Below, piece after piece: positions 26,573 through 34,244 of a stretch of DNA of 64,000 nt. Location of the stretch: the NCBI GenBank assembly GCA_965212545.1, contig CBDBVB010000012.1:5973-69972 (forward strand), read 5' to 3'. Positions within the stretch are counted from its first letter, which is position 1. Each line of letters starts with the position of its first letter. Source of the stretch: JABDIP01 sp965212545. Lineage in GTDB: Bacteria; Pseudomonadota; Alphaproteobacteria; DSM-16000; Inquilinaceae. A model generated the notes under the pieces. The model was not told the DNA's origin, did no database searches, and saw only the letters and a program-made list of their open reading frames with translations. The translations under genes and the position numbers were made by a program.

Positions 26573-27409
26573 ATGGGTATCCGGTCGCTCTTTCGCCATC
26601 GCAGCCTCGGGCTCGGCGTCGTTCTGACCGGCCTGCTGATCGCAATGGCGCTGATCAGCCTGGTCTGGACGCCCTATTCGGTGATCGACATCTCGGTGCG
26701 GGAGCGCCTGCAGGGCCCAAGCCTAGCGCACTGGCTCGGCACCGACCATCTTGGCCGCGACACCCTGTCACTGGTGATGGCCGGGGCGCAGAACTCGATC
26801 GCGGTCGGCGTGGTCGCCGTCGGCATCGGTCTGCTGCTCGGCGTACCGCTGGGCCTGCTGGCGGCGGCGAGGGGCGGCCTGATCGACCAGGCGATCGGCC
26901 GGGTGGTCGATCTGACCTTCGCCTTCCCGGCGATCCTGACGGCGATCCTGATCACCGCCCTGACGTCTCCGGGTGCGGTCAATGCGATCGCCGCCATCGG
27001 CATTTTCAACATCGCCGTGTTCGCCCGGGTGGCCCGCGGCGCGGCGGTTCAGCTCTACGGCAGAGAGTTCGTGCGCGCCGCCCTGGCGCTCGGGCGCAGC
27101 CGGTTCGACGTGGCCGTCCGCCATGTGCTGCCCAACATGCTCAGCCCGCTGATCGTCCAGGCCACGATCCAGTTCGCGGTGGCGATCCTGGCCGAGGCGG
27201 CGCTCAGCTATCTCGGCCTGGGCACTCGCCCGCCGCAGCCAAGCTGGGGCCGCATGCTGCTGGACGCCCAGACCCATATCTATGTGGACCCCGGCCAGGC
27301 GATCTTCCCTGGCCTCGCCATCGCGCTTGCGGTGCTCGGCCTCAACCTGCTCGGCGACGGCCTGCGCGACATGCTCGACCCGCGGCTCAGGATTTTCCGG
27401 GCAGGATAG
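26573..27409 (+). CDS. peptide/nickel-type ABC transporter permease (DppC-like)
   Basis: Second permease of the importer, 278 residues. It has the N-terminal helix followed by the periplasmic LAHWLGTDHLGRDTLS motif diagnostic of DppC/OppC, the EAA-type loop REFVRAALALGRSRFDVAVRH and the end LNLLGDGLRDMLDPRLR. It follows the DppB-like gene with only the palindromic element between. The next gene is on the opposite strand and no DppD/DppF ATPase follows, so the energising subunits must be encoded elsewhere. Confidence 0.93.
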   Translation: MGIRSLFRHRSLGLGVVLTGLLIAMALISLVWTPYSVIDISVRERLQGPSLAHWLGTDHLGRDTLSLVMAGAQNSIAVGVVAVGIGLLLGVPLGLLAAARGGLIDQAIGRVVDLTFAFPAILTAILITALTSPGAVNAIAAIGIFNIAVFARVARGAAVQLYGREFVRAALALGRSRFDVAVRHVLPNMLSPLIVQATIQFAVAILAEAALSYLGLGTRPPQPSWGRMLLDAQTHIYVDPGQAIFPGLAIALAVLGLNLLGDGLRDMLDPRLRIFRAG

Positions 27410-27438
27410 GTCAGTCGGCAGATGCGCCGACATTCCGA

Positions 27439-28086
27439 TCAGAACGGCGACGTATCGCCAAACATCCTGCGCAGGATGTTGTACTGCTGCTGCGGTGCCA
27501 TTCTGTGGAACTGGTCCCACTGACGTTTGATATCTCCCAGCGGATCGGCTTTTTTGGGCTTGGCGTAGCTGGGATTACTGAGGAACTTGCTGAGAACCGC
27601 CTTGTAGGCCGGCAACTGCTTGGATTGCGGGATCTTGTTCTTCAGGCGCGAACTCGTTCGGCCGGTCTTGGCGATTTGAAGACGGTAGTAGTCCTCCACG
27701 ATCTGTGCCTGTTGCTCTAGCCCGTAGTCCAACAGATCCTTGCTGCTTGCCAATGTGTAATTGTAGGCCTCGTCGTAGTCGCCGAGGTTTTCGATCATCT
27801 CGCCGACGGCCATGCTGCGTACGCTCATGCCCATCTGGTATTGCCATACATGGGTCATTTCATGGATGAAATACGCATGGTAATTCTTTGATTCGGCGGA
27901 AAAATCAGCGGTATACACCTTCTTTCCACAATAGATCTCGCCGTTCGGCGTCATCCAAACGGTTTCGGGCTGAAAGAATATGTAGGTGTCGTTGTGAACC
28001 TTGACCTTGGCGTAGTCCAAAGACCCTTTGAAGACCTGCTTCGCCAGGGCGATTTCGCCAGCTGTCAATGGTCGACTGGTTGCCAT
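27439..28086 (-). CDS. HExxH metallopeptidase-like protein (vgr-related family)
   Basis: A 215-residue soluble protein starting MATSRPLTAGEIALAKQVF, with the zinc motif HEMTH inside FIHEMTHVWQYQMG (about residue 94) and a possible third ligand in YGLEQQAQIVEDYY. The pattern resembles proteins often labelled vgr-related or DUF4157-like, which accompany contractile or type VI secretion genes; no such genes are near. Its base composition is visibly lower in GC than the neighbours, hinting at transfer. There is no signal peptide. Activity and target are unknown. It converges with the permease genes. Confidence 0.65.
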   Translation of the reverse strand: MATSRPLTAGEIALAKQVFKGSLDYAKVKVHNDTYIFFQPETVWMTPNGEIYCGKKVYTADFSAESKNYHAYFIHEMTHVWQYQMGMSVRSMAVGEMIENLGDYDEAYNYTLASSKDLLDYGLEQQAQIVEDYYRLQIAKTGRTSSRLKNKIPQSKQLPAYKAVLSKFLSNPSYAKPKKADPLGDIKRQWDQFHRMAPQQQYNILRRMFGDTSPF

Positions 28087-28204
28087 CGGTTTCCCTCCCG
28101 CCGGTCTGATGTCAGATGATCACAATGTCTGGCGCTATCCCATTCGCCGCTATGACCGGCGTCACAGCGATCTCGATACGGGCCGGTCTGCTGGGAACAA
28201 GTCG

Positions 28205-29356
28205 CTACTTCACGACCAATTGCAATGGCGCCAGGGTAAGCGGCGCGCACCCCTCGGCCGTCACCTCGACCGTCTGTCCCGATGTCATCGCCAGCCCGGC
28301 ATCGCTGTCGAAGACGATGATGTGGATGAAGAACACCATGCCTTCGGCGGCCGGCTCGGGATTGCCGTGAAAGAACATCGGCCAGTCCATCCAGTTCGGC
28401 GCATAGGTGGCGCCCAGGCTGTAGCCGCAGGCGTTCATCCGGTGCGGGCCGAAGCCGGCTTCATCCAGCACTGCGGCATGGGCGTCGAAGACCTCGCCGA
28501 TCGGCCGGCCGGGTTTCAGCGCACACTTGGCTGCGGCCAGCGACTCCACGGCGGCGGCATGCATGGCGCGCTGCCGCGGCGGCGGCTCGCCGATGCGGAT
28601 CGTGCGCATCAGACAGGCATGGTAGTGGCGGTAGACTCCGGCAAATTCCAGGGTGAGCTGGTCGTCGGACTCCAAATGCCTGCGGCCGGTGAAGTAACGG
28701 CACATCAGGGCGCCGGGGCCGGAGCCGATGATGGTCTCGTTGGCCGGGTCGTCGCCGCCGCCGGAGAACACCGCTGCCTGCATCGCCGCCAGGATGTCGC
28801 CCTCGAAGGCGCCGGGCGCGGCCAGCCGCACCGCCTCGGCATAGGAGGCGTCGGCCAGTTCCGCCGCGCGGCGGACATGGGCCAGTTCTGACGGGCTCTT
28901 TACGAGGCGCAATCTCGAGACCAGATCGGATGCATCTTCAACTGTGCAGACGTCGTCCAGTGCCTCCCGCAGGCGGAAGCCCAGCGCCGCGGTCAGCCCA
29001 TAGGCATTCCATTCGACGCCGAGCCTGGCCCCGCGGGCGCCATGCCCGTCCAGGATTTCGATCAGCGCCTGCTCCGGCGTCGCTCCGGCCTCGTCGACCC
29101 AGACCCTGACGTCCTCGATTACCGAGGTGAAGTGCGCCTGGCGCAGATCCGGCGCCCGGGTCAGCAGGGTCATCGCTCCATCGGCGCCGAGATACAGGCA
29201 CTGGAAATAGACATAGCCGAATGTGTCGTAGCCGGTCAGGTAGTACAGGCTCTCCTGGCGGAACAGCAGCAGGCCGTCCAGCCCGCGCTTGGCCATGGCG
29301 GCGCAGACCCTGCTGCGCCGTCCGGCCAGCTCCGCCTCGGTGAAATGGATCGGCAT
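28205..29356 (-). CDS. M24-family (creatinase/ectoine-hydrolase-like) hydrolase lacking metal ligands
   Basis: A 383-residue pita-bread-fold protein of the Xaa-Pro peptidase/creatinase family. ATG 29356 (MPIHFTEAEL) was chosen because it overlaps the TGA of the flavoprotein gene (TGATG coupling); the frame extends upstream only into non-homologous sequence. The metal-binding motifs of true M24 peptidases are altered: the two Asp positions appear as LTLEFAGVYRHYHACLMRT and the GHGxG His is replaced in ACGYSLGATYAP. That pattern fits metal-independent relatives such as creatinase and ectoine hydrolase rather than a dipeptidase. The substrate is unknown. Confidence 0.8.
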   Translation of the reverse strand: MPIHFTEAELAGRRSRVCAAMAKRGLDGLLLFRQESLYYLTGYDTFGYVYFQCLYLGADGAMTLLTRAPDLRQAHFTSVIEDVRVWVDEAGATPEQALIEILDGHGARGARLGVEWNAYGLTAALGFRLREALDDVCTVEDASDLVSRLRLVKSPSELAHVRRAAELADASYAEAVRLAAPGAFEGDILAAMQAAVFSGGGDDPANETIIGSGPGALMCRYFTGRRHLESDDQLTLEFAGVYRHYHACLMRTIRIGEPPPRQRAMHAAAVESLAAAKCALKPGRPIGEVFDAHAAVLDEAGFGPHRMNACGYSLGATYAPNWMDWPMFFHGNPEPAAEGMVFFIHIIVFDSDAGLAMTSGQTVEVTAEGCAPLTLAPLQLVVK

Positions 29357-30024
29357 CAGAGAAAGCCCGCGATATCGTCCAAGGACTTCTTGGTGATTGC
29401 CGGCACCGTTGCGTCGGGCGCCGGATGGCCAGCGACCAGGATCATCACCGCTCGCTCGTTGACCGGTCGCCCCAGGATATCCCGCAGGAATTTCATCGGG
29501 CTCGGCGTATGGGTCAGGGTTGCCAACCCGCAATGGTGCAGGGCGGCGATCAGGAATCCCGTCGCGATGCCGACGCTCTCCTGGACGTAGTAGTGCTTCA
29601 CCCGGTCGCCATCCGGCCCCAACCCGTAACTCTGCTGAAACACCACGATCAGCCAGGGCGCGACCTCCAGGAACGGCTTGTCGGCATCGGTCCCCAGCGG
29701 CGCCAGGGCCTCAAGCCAGTCATCGCCGGCCTTGCCGCCATAGAATGCGCGCTCCTCCGCCTCGGCGGCTTCGCGGATGCGGCACTTGATGTCGGGGTCG
29801 CCGACCGCGGCGAAATGCCAGGGCTGCATGTTGGCGCCCGACGGCGCGGTGCCGGCGGCGGCGATGCAGCGTTCGATGACCTCGCGTGGCACCGGACGGT
29901 CGGAGAAGTCACGCACGGTCCGACGGCGGCGGATCTCGTTCAGGAACGAGTCGGCTCGGCGCAGCGTTTCCTCGGGCGTCAGCGCCGGCAACGGCTCGAG
30001 GGGGATTTGCGGTAACGCGGTCAC
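29356..30024 (-). CDS. nitroreductase-superfamily flavoprotein resembling iodotyrosine deiodinase
   Basis: A 222-residue FMN protein. The FMN-binding RRRRTVRDFSDRPVP and AGTAPSGANMQPWHF and the C-terminal PSPMKFLRDILGRPVNER / GHPAPDATVP closely follow the iodotyrosine deiodinase (IYD) pattern. The three residues that hold the zwitterion of halotyrosine in IYD (Glu, Tyr, Lys spaced E-x3-Y-x20-K) are present as Glu91, Tyr95 and Lys116. There is no membrane anchor, as expected for bacterial forms. It is coupled to the M24-like gene downstream. Halotyrosine dehalogenation is inferred, not shown; a generic nitroreductase is the alternative. Confidence 0.82.
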   Translation of the reverse strand: MTALPQIPLEPLPALTPEETLRRADSFLNEIRRRRTVRDFSDRPVPREVIERCIAAAGTAPSGANMQPWHFAAVGDPDIKCRIREAAEAEERAFYGGKAGDDWLEALAPLGTDADKPFLEVAPWLIVVFQQSYGLGPDGDRVKHYYVQESVGIATGFLIAALHHCGLATLTHTPSPMKFLRDILGRPVNERAVMILVAGHPAPDATVPAITKKSLDDIAGFL

Positions 30025-30106
30025 GGGCGGTCCCTGTGCATCGGTGCGGGGATATGTCGCACGGCCACACTATCCCGCGAGGCCATCGAATTTGAAGCCC
30101 GCCGCG

Positions 30107-31333
30107 TCAGGATGCTGGCCTCGGCGTGGCGAACTCCGGCAAGGTGAACAGCTCGAGCGGATCGTCGATACCGCGCAATGCGTGGCGGCCAACACTCGTC
30201 ATCGGATTGCCGCCAGCCTCTGCGGCGGACGCGAATGCGGCCGACGTCAGCACAGGGCAGTCCAGCGCCTTGCACAGCGGCTCAATGCGGCTGGCGGCGT
30301 TGACGGTCGGGCCGATCACCGTGAAATCGAGCCGGTCCGGCGCGCCGATATTGCCATAGACGACGTCGCCGATGGTCAGCGCCACACCGAAATCCGGTGC
30401 CGCCCGCCCGGCCGCCTTGCGCTCCGCGGCCAGGCCCGCCATCCCGGCCCGGGCCGCCCGGACCGCATTCATGGCCGCGTTGGCGGCGCTCGCCGAATTC
30501 CCGTCCTCGATCGGAAAGATCGCCAGCAGTCCGTCACCGATGAATTTCAGCACTTCGCCGCGAAACGCCTTGATCGGCCCGACAAGCCGTTCGAAATGCG
30601 CGTTCAACACATCGATCGTGTCAGCGCTGGGCAGTTGTTCGGAGAGTGCGGTGAACCCCCTCAGATCGGACAGCCACAGAACCGCGTTGATGGTCTCTCC
30701 GCTGCCGCGGTGGATTTCGCCGGCCAGCACCCGTGCGCCGGACCGTTTGCCCAGATAGGTCTCCAGCAGGACTCCGGCGGTCTGCCGCGTCACCAAGGTT
30801 TCCAAGGGACCGGCCAACGCATCTGCGACAGTCGTCAGGGCGGCGACCTCGAGATCAGAGAGGCCGGCCGGCCTGTCGCTCGTCCAAGCAATGCGGTGCC
30901 GCTGCCCATCGCCGCAGACGACCGGGCAGGCCAGATAGTCCGTCGCGCCGGCCTCCGCCAGGGCTGTGATGGCCGGGTCGCCGGGTGGCCCGGCATTGTC
31001 GGCGAGCCGGATGCGCCGCGGTGTTTCCCCAGGTGCCGCCGAAGGAGATGCCGATGGTCCGTCGGCGAAAGGCAGTCCCATATGAAATCGCGGAATTTCG
31101 ACGACGCGGCCAGTATCCCGCCGCCATTCGAACGATGATTCCGCGACCAGCGGATGCACGGCATGCACGTCCAGCCGGCCGTATTGGATCGGCGCGACAT
31201 CGGTGTCGAGCCGCCGACACAGCCCGTCCAACAGGGCGGCGATCGTTCCGCCCCGGGTGCTGTCGCGCATCAGCCAGGTCAGTACCGGATCGGCCGCAGG
31301 CTGTCGGGCGTTGCCGGTCGGTGTGTCAGTCAT
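30107..31333 (-). CDS. class III adenylate/guanylate cyclase with N-terminal sensor region
   Basis: A 408-residue protein. The first ~210 residues form a region with no clear named domain (possibly GAF-like, DYLACPVVCGDGQ to ALTTVADALAGPLETL). The C-terminal catalytic domain has the metal-binding Asp in LWLSDLRGFTALSEQL, the second in KFIGDGLLAIFP, the GVALTIGDVVYGNIG turn and TVIGPTVNAASRIEPL. It is of the CHD type common in rhizobia and Rhodospirillales. ATG 31333 (MTDTPTG) is preferred over 31384. It diverges from the ArsR gene. Confidence 0.85.
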   Translation of the reverse strand: MTDTPTGNARQPAADPVLTWLMRDSTRGGTIAALLDGLCRRLDTDVAPIQYGRLDVHAVHPLVAESSFEWRRDTGRVVEIPRFHMGLPFADGPSASPSAAPGETPRRIRLADNAGPPGDPAITALAEAGATDYLACPVVCGDGQRHRIAWTSDRPAGLSDLEVAALTTVADALAGPLETLVTRQTAGVLLETYLGKRSGARVLAGEIHRGSGETINAVLWLSDLRGFTALSEQLPSADTIDVLNAHFERLVGPIKAFRGEVLKFIGDGLLAIFPIEDGNSASAANAAMNAVRAARAGMAGLAAERKAAGRAAPDFGVALTIGDVVYGNIGAPDRLDFTVIGPTVNAASRIEPLCKALDCPVLTSAAFASAAEAGGNPMTSVGRHALRGIDDPLELFTLPEFATPRPAS

Positions 31334-31406
31334 GGCCGTCGACGGTACCGCGCATAGTGGCTTCGGAACCATAGCGGTTTCCACGGCGCTATGCCGATCA
31401 TCCTAA

Positions 31407-31440
31407 TGTAAGTTGACACTTACGTAAGTGTTTGCTTACA
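31407..31440. promoter_or_regulatory. large dyad operator of the ArsR-family gene
   Basis: A perfect 14-bp palindrome CACTTACGTAAGTG (31417-31430) is flanked symmetrically, 14 bp from its centre on each side, by TGTAAG and CTTACA. The dyad ends 2 bp before the arsR-type ATG (31443) and lies where RNA polymerase would bind, so autorepression is very likely. Confidence 0.75.
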
Positions 31441-31442
31441 CT

Positions 31443-31769
31443 ATGTCGATGGACGAGGCATTGCGGGCACTGGCGGATGGGACGCGGCGTCGCATCCTGT
31501 CGCTGGTCAGCGATGCGGAGCGCACGGCGGGCGAGATTTCCGCGCATTTCGACATCAGCCGTCCCGCGGTCTCGCAGCACCTGAAGGTGTTGTTGGAGTC
31601 GGGCCTGGTGCTGGTTCGGGCCGAGGGTACTCGGCGGCACTATCGGCTCAACTGGCAGTCCATGCGGGCGGTGAGGGCCGGGCTGGAGGCATTCTGGGAC
31701 GAACGGCTGGCGCGGCTGAAGGCGGCGGCCGAGGAGGCCGAACGGAACAACGGAGGGACAGGGACATGA
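31443..31769 (+). CDS. ArsR-family winged-helix repressor
   Basis: A ~108-residue SmtB/ArsR-type regulator: LRALADGTRRRILSLV, then the helix-turn-helix TAGEISAHFDISRPAVSQHLKVL and the wing GLVLVRAEGTRRHYRL. There is no Cys metal site, which fits the subgroup paired with SRPBCC proteins rather than a metal sensor. Its stop overlaps the next start (ATGA). Starts at 31443 or 31449 are both possible; 31428 (GTG) would lie inside the operator dyad. Confidence 0.9.
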   Translation: MSMDEALRALADGTRRRILSLVSDAERTAGEISAHFDISRPAVSQHLKVLLESGLVLVRAEGTRRHYRLNWQSMRAVRAGLEAFWDERLARLKAAAEEAERNNGGTGT

Positions 31770-32224
31770 CGGCAGGAAATGGTGGCGCCGAAGATACGGT
31801 CAGGCGTGAGATCTTCATCGAGGCATCCCAGGCGACGGTATTCGCGTTCTTCACCGATCCGGACAAGATGAGCCGGTGGATGGGTGTTTCGCACGAGCTG
31901 GATCCGCGCCAGGGCGGCATCTTTCTGGTGGATGTCAGGAACGGCAATGTGGCCAAGGGCGAGTATCGCGAGGTCACCCCCAACTCTCGGCTGGTCTACA
32001 CCTGGGGCTGGGATTCTGAGGATTCTGGCGTTCCACCCGGCTCATCGCTGATCGAGGTCGATCTGGCGCCGAAGGACCACGGCACGTTGCTGGTCTTCAC
32101 CCATTCCGGATTGCCCGAACCGGCGGTGGCGCCGCACGGCCAGGGCTGGGACCATTATCTTGGCCGCCTCGCCATCGCCGCCAGCGGTGTCGATGCGGGG
32201 CCAGATCCGATGATTCAGGGCTAG
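31766..32224 (+). CDS. SRPBCC/AHSA1-like ligand-binding protein
   Basis: A 152-residue START-like fold protein: VRREIFIEASQATVFAFFTD, the MSRWMG segment, GGIFLVDVRNGNVAKGEY, LVYTWGWD, and GWDHYLGRLAIAASG at the C-terminal helix. These proteins bind hydrophobic or unknown small ligands. It is translationally coupled to the ArsR-type gene, the common repressor/effector-protein pair, so it is probably part of the regulated response. Confidence 0.88.
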   Translation: MTAGNGGAEDTVRREIFIEASQATVFAFFTDPDKMSRWMGVSHELDPRQGGIFLVDVRNGNVAKGEYREVTPNSRLVYTWGWDSEDSGVPPGSSLIEVDLAPKDHGTLLVFTHSGLPEPAVAPHGQGWDHYLGRLAIAASGVDAGPDPMIQG

Positions 32225-32584
32225 GAACGTCGATACCGTGCCGCCAGTGCGGAACGCACGGCTGTGCTACCCGCAAAGGTAGAAGTGCGGGTCGAAAAAT
32301 CTGTTAACGGCTAGGTCTGCGGTGAATCTGCTCTTGCTGGCCGTCGCACCTCGGAGTCTACGCCAAATCCGAGCTAACACATTCTAATTGGCAACCTTCC
32401 CGCGAGCGGCGCCTGATGCCGGCGCAATCCCAGGCACAGCAAGGCTTGCCGGCACATTCTGCTGTGGCTCTGTGTAATGGTTGTGAAAATCTCGGTTTGT
32501 TAGTAATTCGCTAAAATTTTGCCTATAGGAATTTGTCAACGAACATGGACCAACAATTGCCCAATGGCGCCGACGAGAGTACAC
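32225..32584. other. intergenic region with a possible promoter
   Basis: A 360-bp gap. No coding potential on either strand. The AT-rich part at 32470-32530 contains TTGTGA (32481) and TAATTC (32504) with 17-bp spacing, a weak promoter candidate for the gene at 32585. Confidence 0.35.
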
Positions 32585-33019
32585 ATGCCCAGCAGCCCAG
32601 CCCACGCCACCGTCGAGAACCGCGAAGGCCTGATCCGTCTGATGGACGCGGCCGACCGGGAACATATATTCGCCCCCTATCGCCTGGACACGGCGCTGCC
32701 AAAGGCTCCCGGCCTGATCGCCTTTGTCCGGCCGGCACGCGGCGGCTTGTCGAAGCTCCGCGGGGTTATCAGTCCTCCCTGCTGGGAGGTGCTCTATATC
32801 GAGCAGTCCAGCGACGTCTCGGATCGCGCCGGCGGCTATTTGCGCCAGACTGAGGCGCGCAATCTTGGGGCCACGCTGGTGATGGTGCGCTGGATGCCGG
32901 GATCATCCGAGGAAGAACGCCTGGACATCGCAGGCATGCTGATCAAGGCCCACGACCCAGCCTTGAACAAGCGTCCGGAGAAGGATCCGATGGCGGCGGT
33001 ATTGGGATTGCCCTGGTAG
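32585..33019 (+). CDS. hypothetical protein, possibly a divergent GIY-YIG-like domain
   Basis: A 144-residue protein with no secure family. Order of elements: APGLIAFVRPARGG (a first strand), WEVLYIEQSSDVSDRAGGYL (resembles the YIG strand and Arg-bearing helix of GIY-YIG nucleases), TLVMVRWMPGSSEEERLDIAG with a Glu in a helix, and AHDPALNKRP at the position of the final Asn. The first Tyr of GIY is absent, so activity is doubtful. ATG 32585 is chosen; 32564 is possible. It stands alone between an SRPBCC gene and gpt. Confidence 0.55.
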   Translation: MPSSPAHATVENREGLIRLMDAADREHIFAPYRLDTALPKAPGLIAFVRPARGGLSKLRGVISPPCWEVLYIEQSSDVSDRAGGYLRQTEARNLGATLVMVRWMPGSSEEERLDIAGMLIKAHDPALNKRPEKDPMAAVLGLPW

Positions 33020-33058
33020 TTCGACGCCTTGGGCGTTTTCCGTCTGAACGAAGAAGCG

Positions 33059-33544
33059 CTAGCTTCCGCGCAATTCGGCAATCGGCTGCCGGTATTGCGG
33101 TTCGATATCCCAGGGAAAGAAGATCCAGGTGTCCTGACTGACTTCGGTCACGAAGGTATCGACCAGGGGCCGGCCGGCCGGCTTTGCGTAGATCGTCGCA
33201 AAATGCGCCTTGGGCATCATCTCACGGACCAGCTTTGCGGTTTGGCCGGTGTCGACCAGATCATCGACGATCAGCCAGCCTTCGCTTTCCCCTTCATGCG
33301 GTTTCAGCACCTTCGGTTCGCGCAGGTCCTGGTGGTCATAGCTGGACACGCAGACCGTATCGATCAGCCGCACGTCCAGTTCGCGGGCCAGGATCGCCGC
33401 CGGCACCAGCCCGCCACGCGTGATTGCCACGATTCCCTTCCACGGCCCGGCATCGGCCAGACGCCAAGCCAATGCCTTGGCATGGCGATGCAACTCTTCC
33501 CACGAAACCGGAAAGCTCTTGTTGAATTCCGCACCCTCGGTCAC
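33059..33544 (-). CDS. gpt: xanthine phosphoribosyltransferase
   Basis: Gpt salvages xanthine and guanine to XMP and GMP using PRPP. The 161-residue product has KSFPVSWEELHRHAKALAWRL at the N-terminus, ITRGGLVPAAILAREL, the PRPP-binding loop VDDLVDTGQTA and PWDIEPQYRQP at the end. GTG 33544 is chosen because AGGGGGA lies just upstream and the upstream ATG (33619) adds a basic, unrelated stretch. The monocistronic arrangement is likely. Confidence 0.93.
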   Translation of the reverse strand: MTEGAEFNKSFPVSWEELHRHAKALAWRLADAGPWKGIVAITRGGLVPAAILARELDVRLIDTVCVSSYDHQDLREPKVLKPHEGESEGWLIVDDLVDTGQTAKLVREMMPKAHFATIYAKPAGRPLVDTFVTEVSQDTWIFFPWDIEPQYRQPIAELRGS

Positions 33545-33680
33545 GACCCATCCCCCTGAACCCGTCCGCCTCCGAACGGCGGTCGTCGGTCTTATAGACG
33601 AGCGGCTTGCGGCCGGCAACGCGGCCGCACCGCCCTAACGCTGGCCCCAAGCGCATATTTCGCGTCGGCGGATACTGCAC

Positions 33681-33806
33681 CAGCGTTTTTCCGTTCATAC
33701 GGCACCGGCCCGCTCCCCCGCCCGGCCACCCAACGCCAGTATGCTCATGGGTGGTCGGGCGGGGGAGCGGGCCGGTGCCGATTCCGCGTGAGCGGAAAAC
33801 GCACTA
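33681..33806. repeat. long palindromic intergenic element, copy 3
   Basis: Arms starting at 33701 (GGCACCGGCCCGCTCC...) and ending at 33779 (...GCGGGCCGGTGCC) pair over 32 bp with a single mismatch, loop ACGCCAGTATGCTCA. The outer end on the right reads, on the minus strand, TAGTGCGTTTTCCG, and its TAG is the stop codon of the DUF4864 gene. The left outer end (CAGCGTTTTTCC) is less exact. The segment 33545-33680 between gpt and the element holds nothing recognisable. Confidence 0.85.
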
Positions 33807-34244
33807 CGTCGTGCGATCGTCGCTGCGGCGCAGGGAAACCCCGCTGATCCGCCAGCTGCCGTCCGGCTGTCTTTCCATGAAGTAATAGGCGATCACAGGC
33901 ACCCCGTCGGGGCCGACGAACAGGACCCTTTGCGCCAGTTGGCCCCGTTCGATCACCAGATCGAGGAATTTCACCTCTTGCGGCCGGTAGACCGCCGAGT
34001 AGCCGGTGCGGACCATCTGCATGAAGCGGTCCGGCGTCTGGAACATCGACTGGATCCCTGGCGATGCATAGCTGAACGCCTTGGCGGCCTGGTCGGACTG
34101 GAACGCATTGAGCTGGCCTTGAATGACCGCAACGATGGCATCGCCGTCAACGTCCGGCGACTCCGAACCCTGGCCCCAGACGGGCGCGGAAAACAGAGCG
34201 GTGATCAGGAGAAGGATGGCGGGAAACGGGTGGGATGGGCGCAT
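33804..34244 (-). CDS. exported DUF4864-family protein
   Basis: A 146-residue protein with a signal peptide (MRPSHPFPAILLLITALFSA, cleavage near VWGQG) and the DUF4864 pattern: AIVAVIQGQLNAFQSDQAAK, AFSYASPGIQSMFQTPDRF, VYRPQEVKFLDL and YYFMERQPDGSWRISG. The family is common in alphaproteobacteria; its function is unknown (NTF2-like fold suspected). ATG 34244 was chosen for the signal peptide. The stop TAG belongs to palindromic element copy 3. Confidence 0.85.
   Translation of the reverse strand: MRPSHPFPAILLLITALFSAPVWGQGSESPDVDGDAIVAVIQGQLNAFQSDQAAKAFSYASPGIQSMFQTPDRFMQMVRTGYSAVYRPQEVKFLDLVIERGQLAQRVLFVGPDGVPVIAYYFMERQPDGSWRISGVSLRRSDDRTT

Noticed and set aside
26457..26645. 62-codon minus-strand frame over palindromic element copy 2
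   Set aside because: Similar peptides can be read from the other copies only because the DNA repeats; no ribosome binding site and no independent sign of coding.
28205..29533. Longer 442-codon version of the M24-like gene
   Set aside because: The first 59 codons overlap the flavoprotein gene in another frame and resemble nothing in the family; the ATG at 29356 is coupled to the upstream stop.
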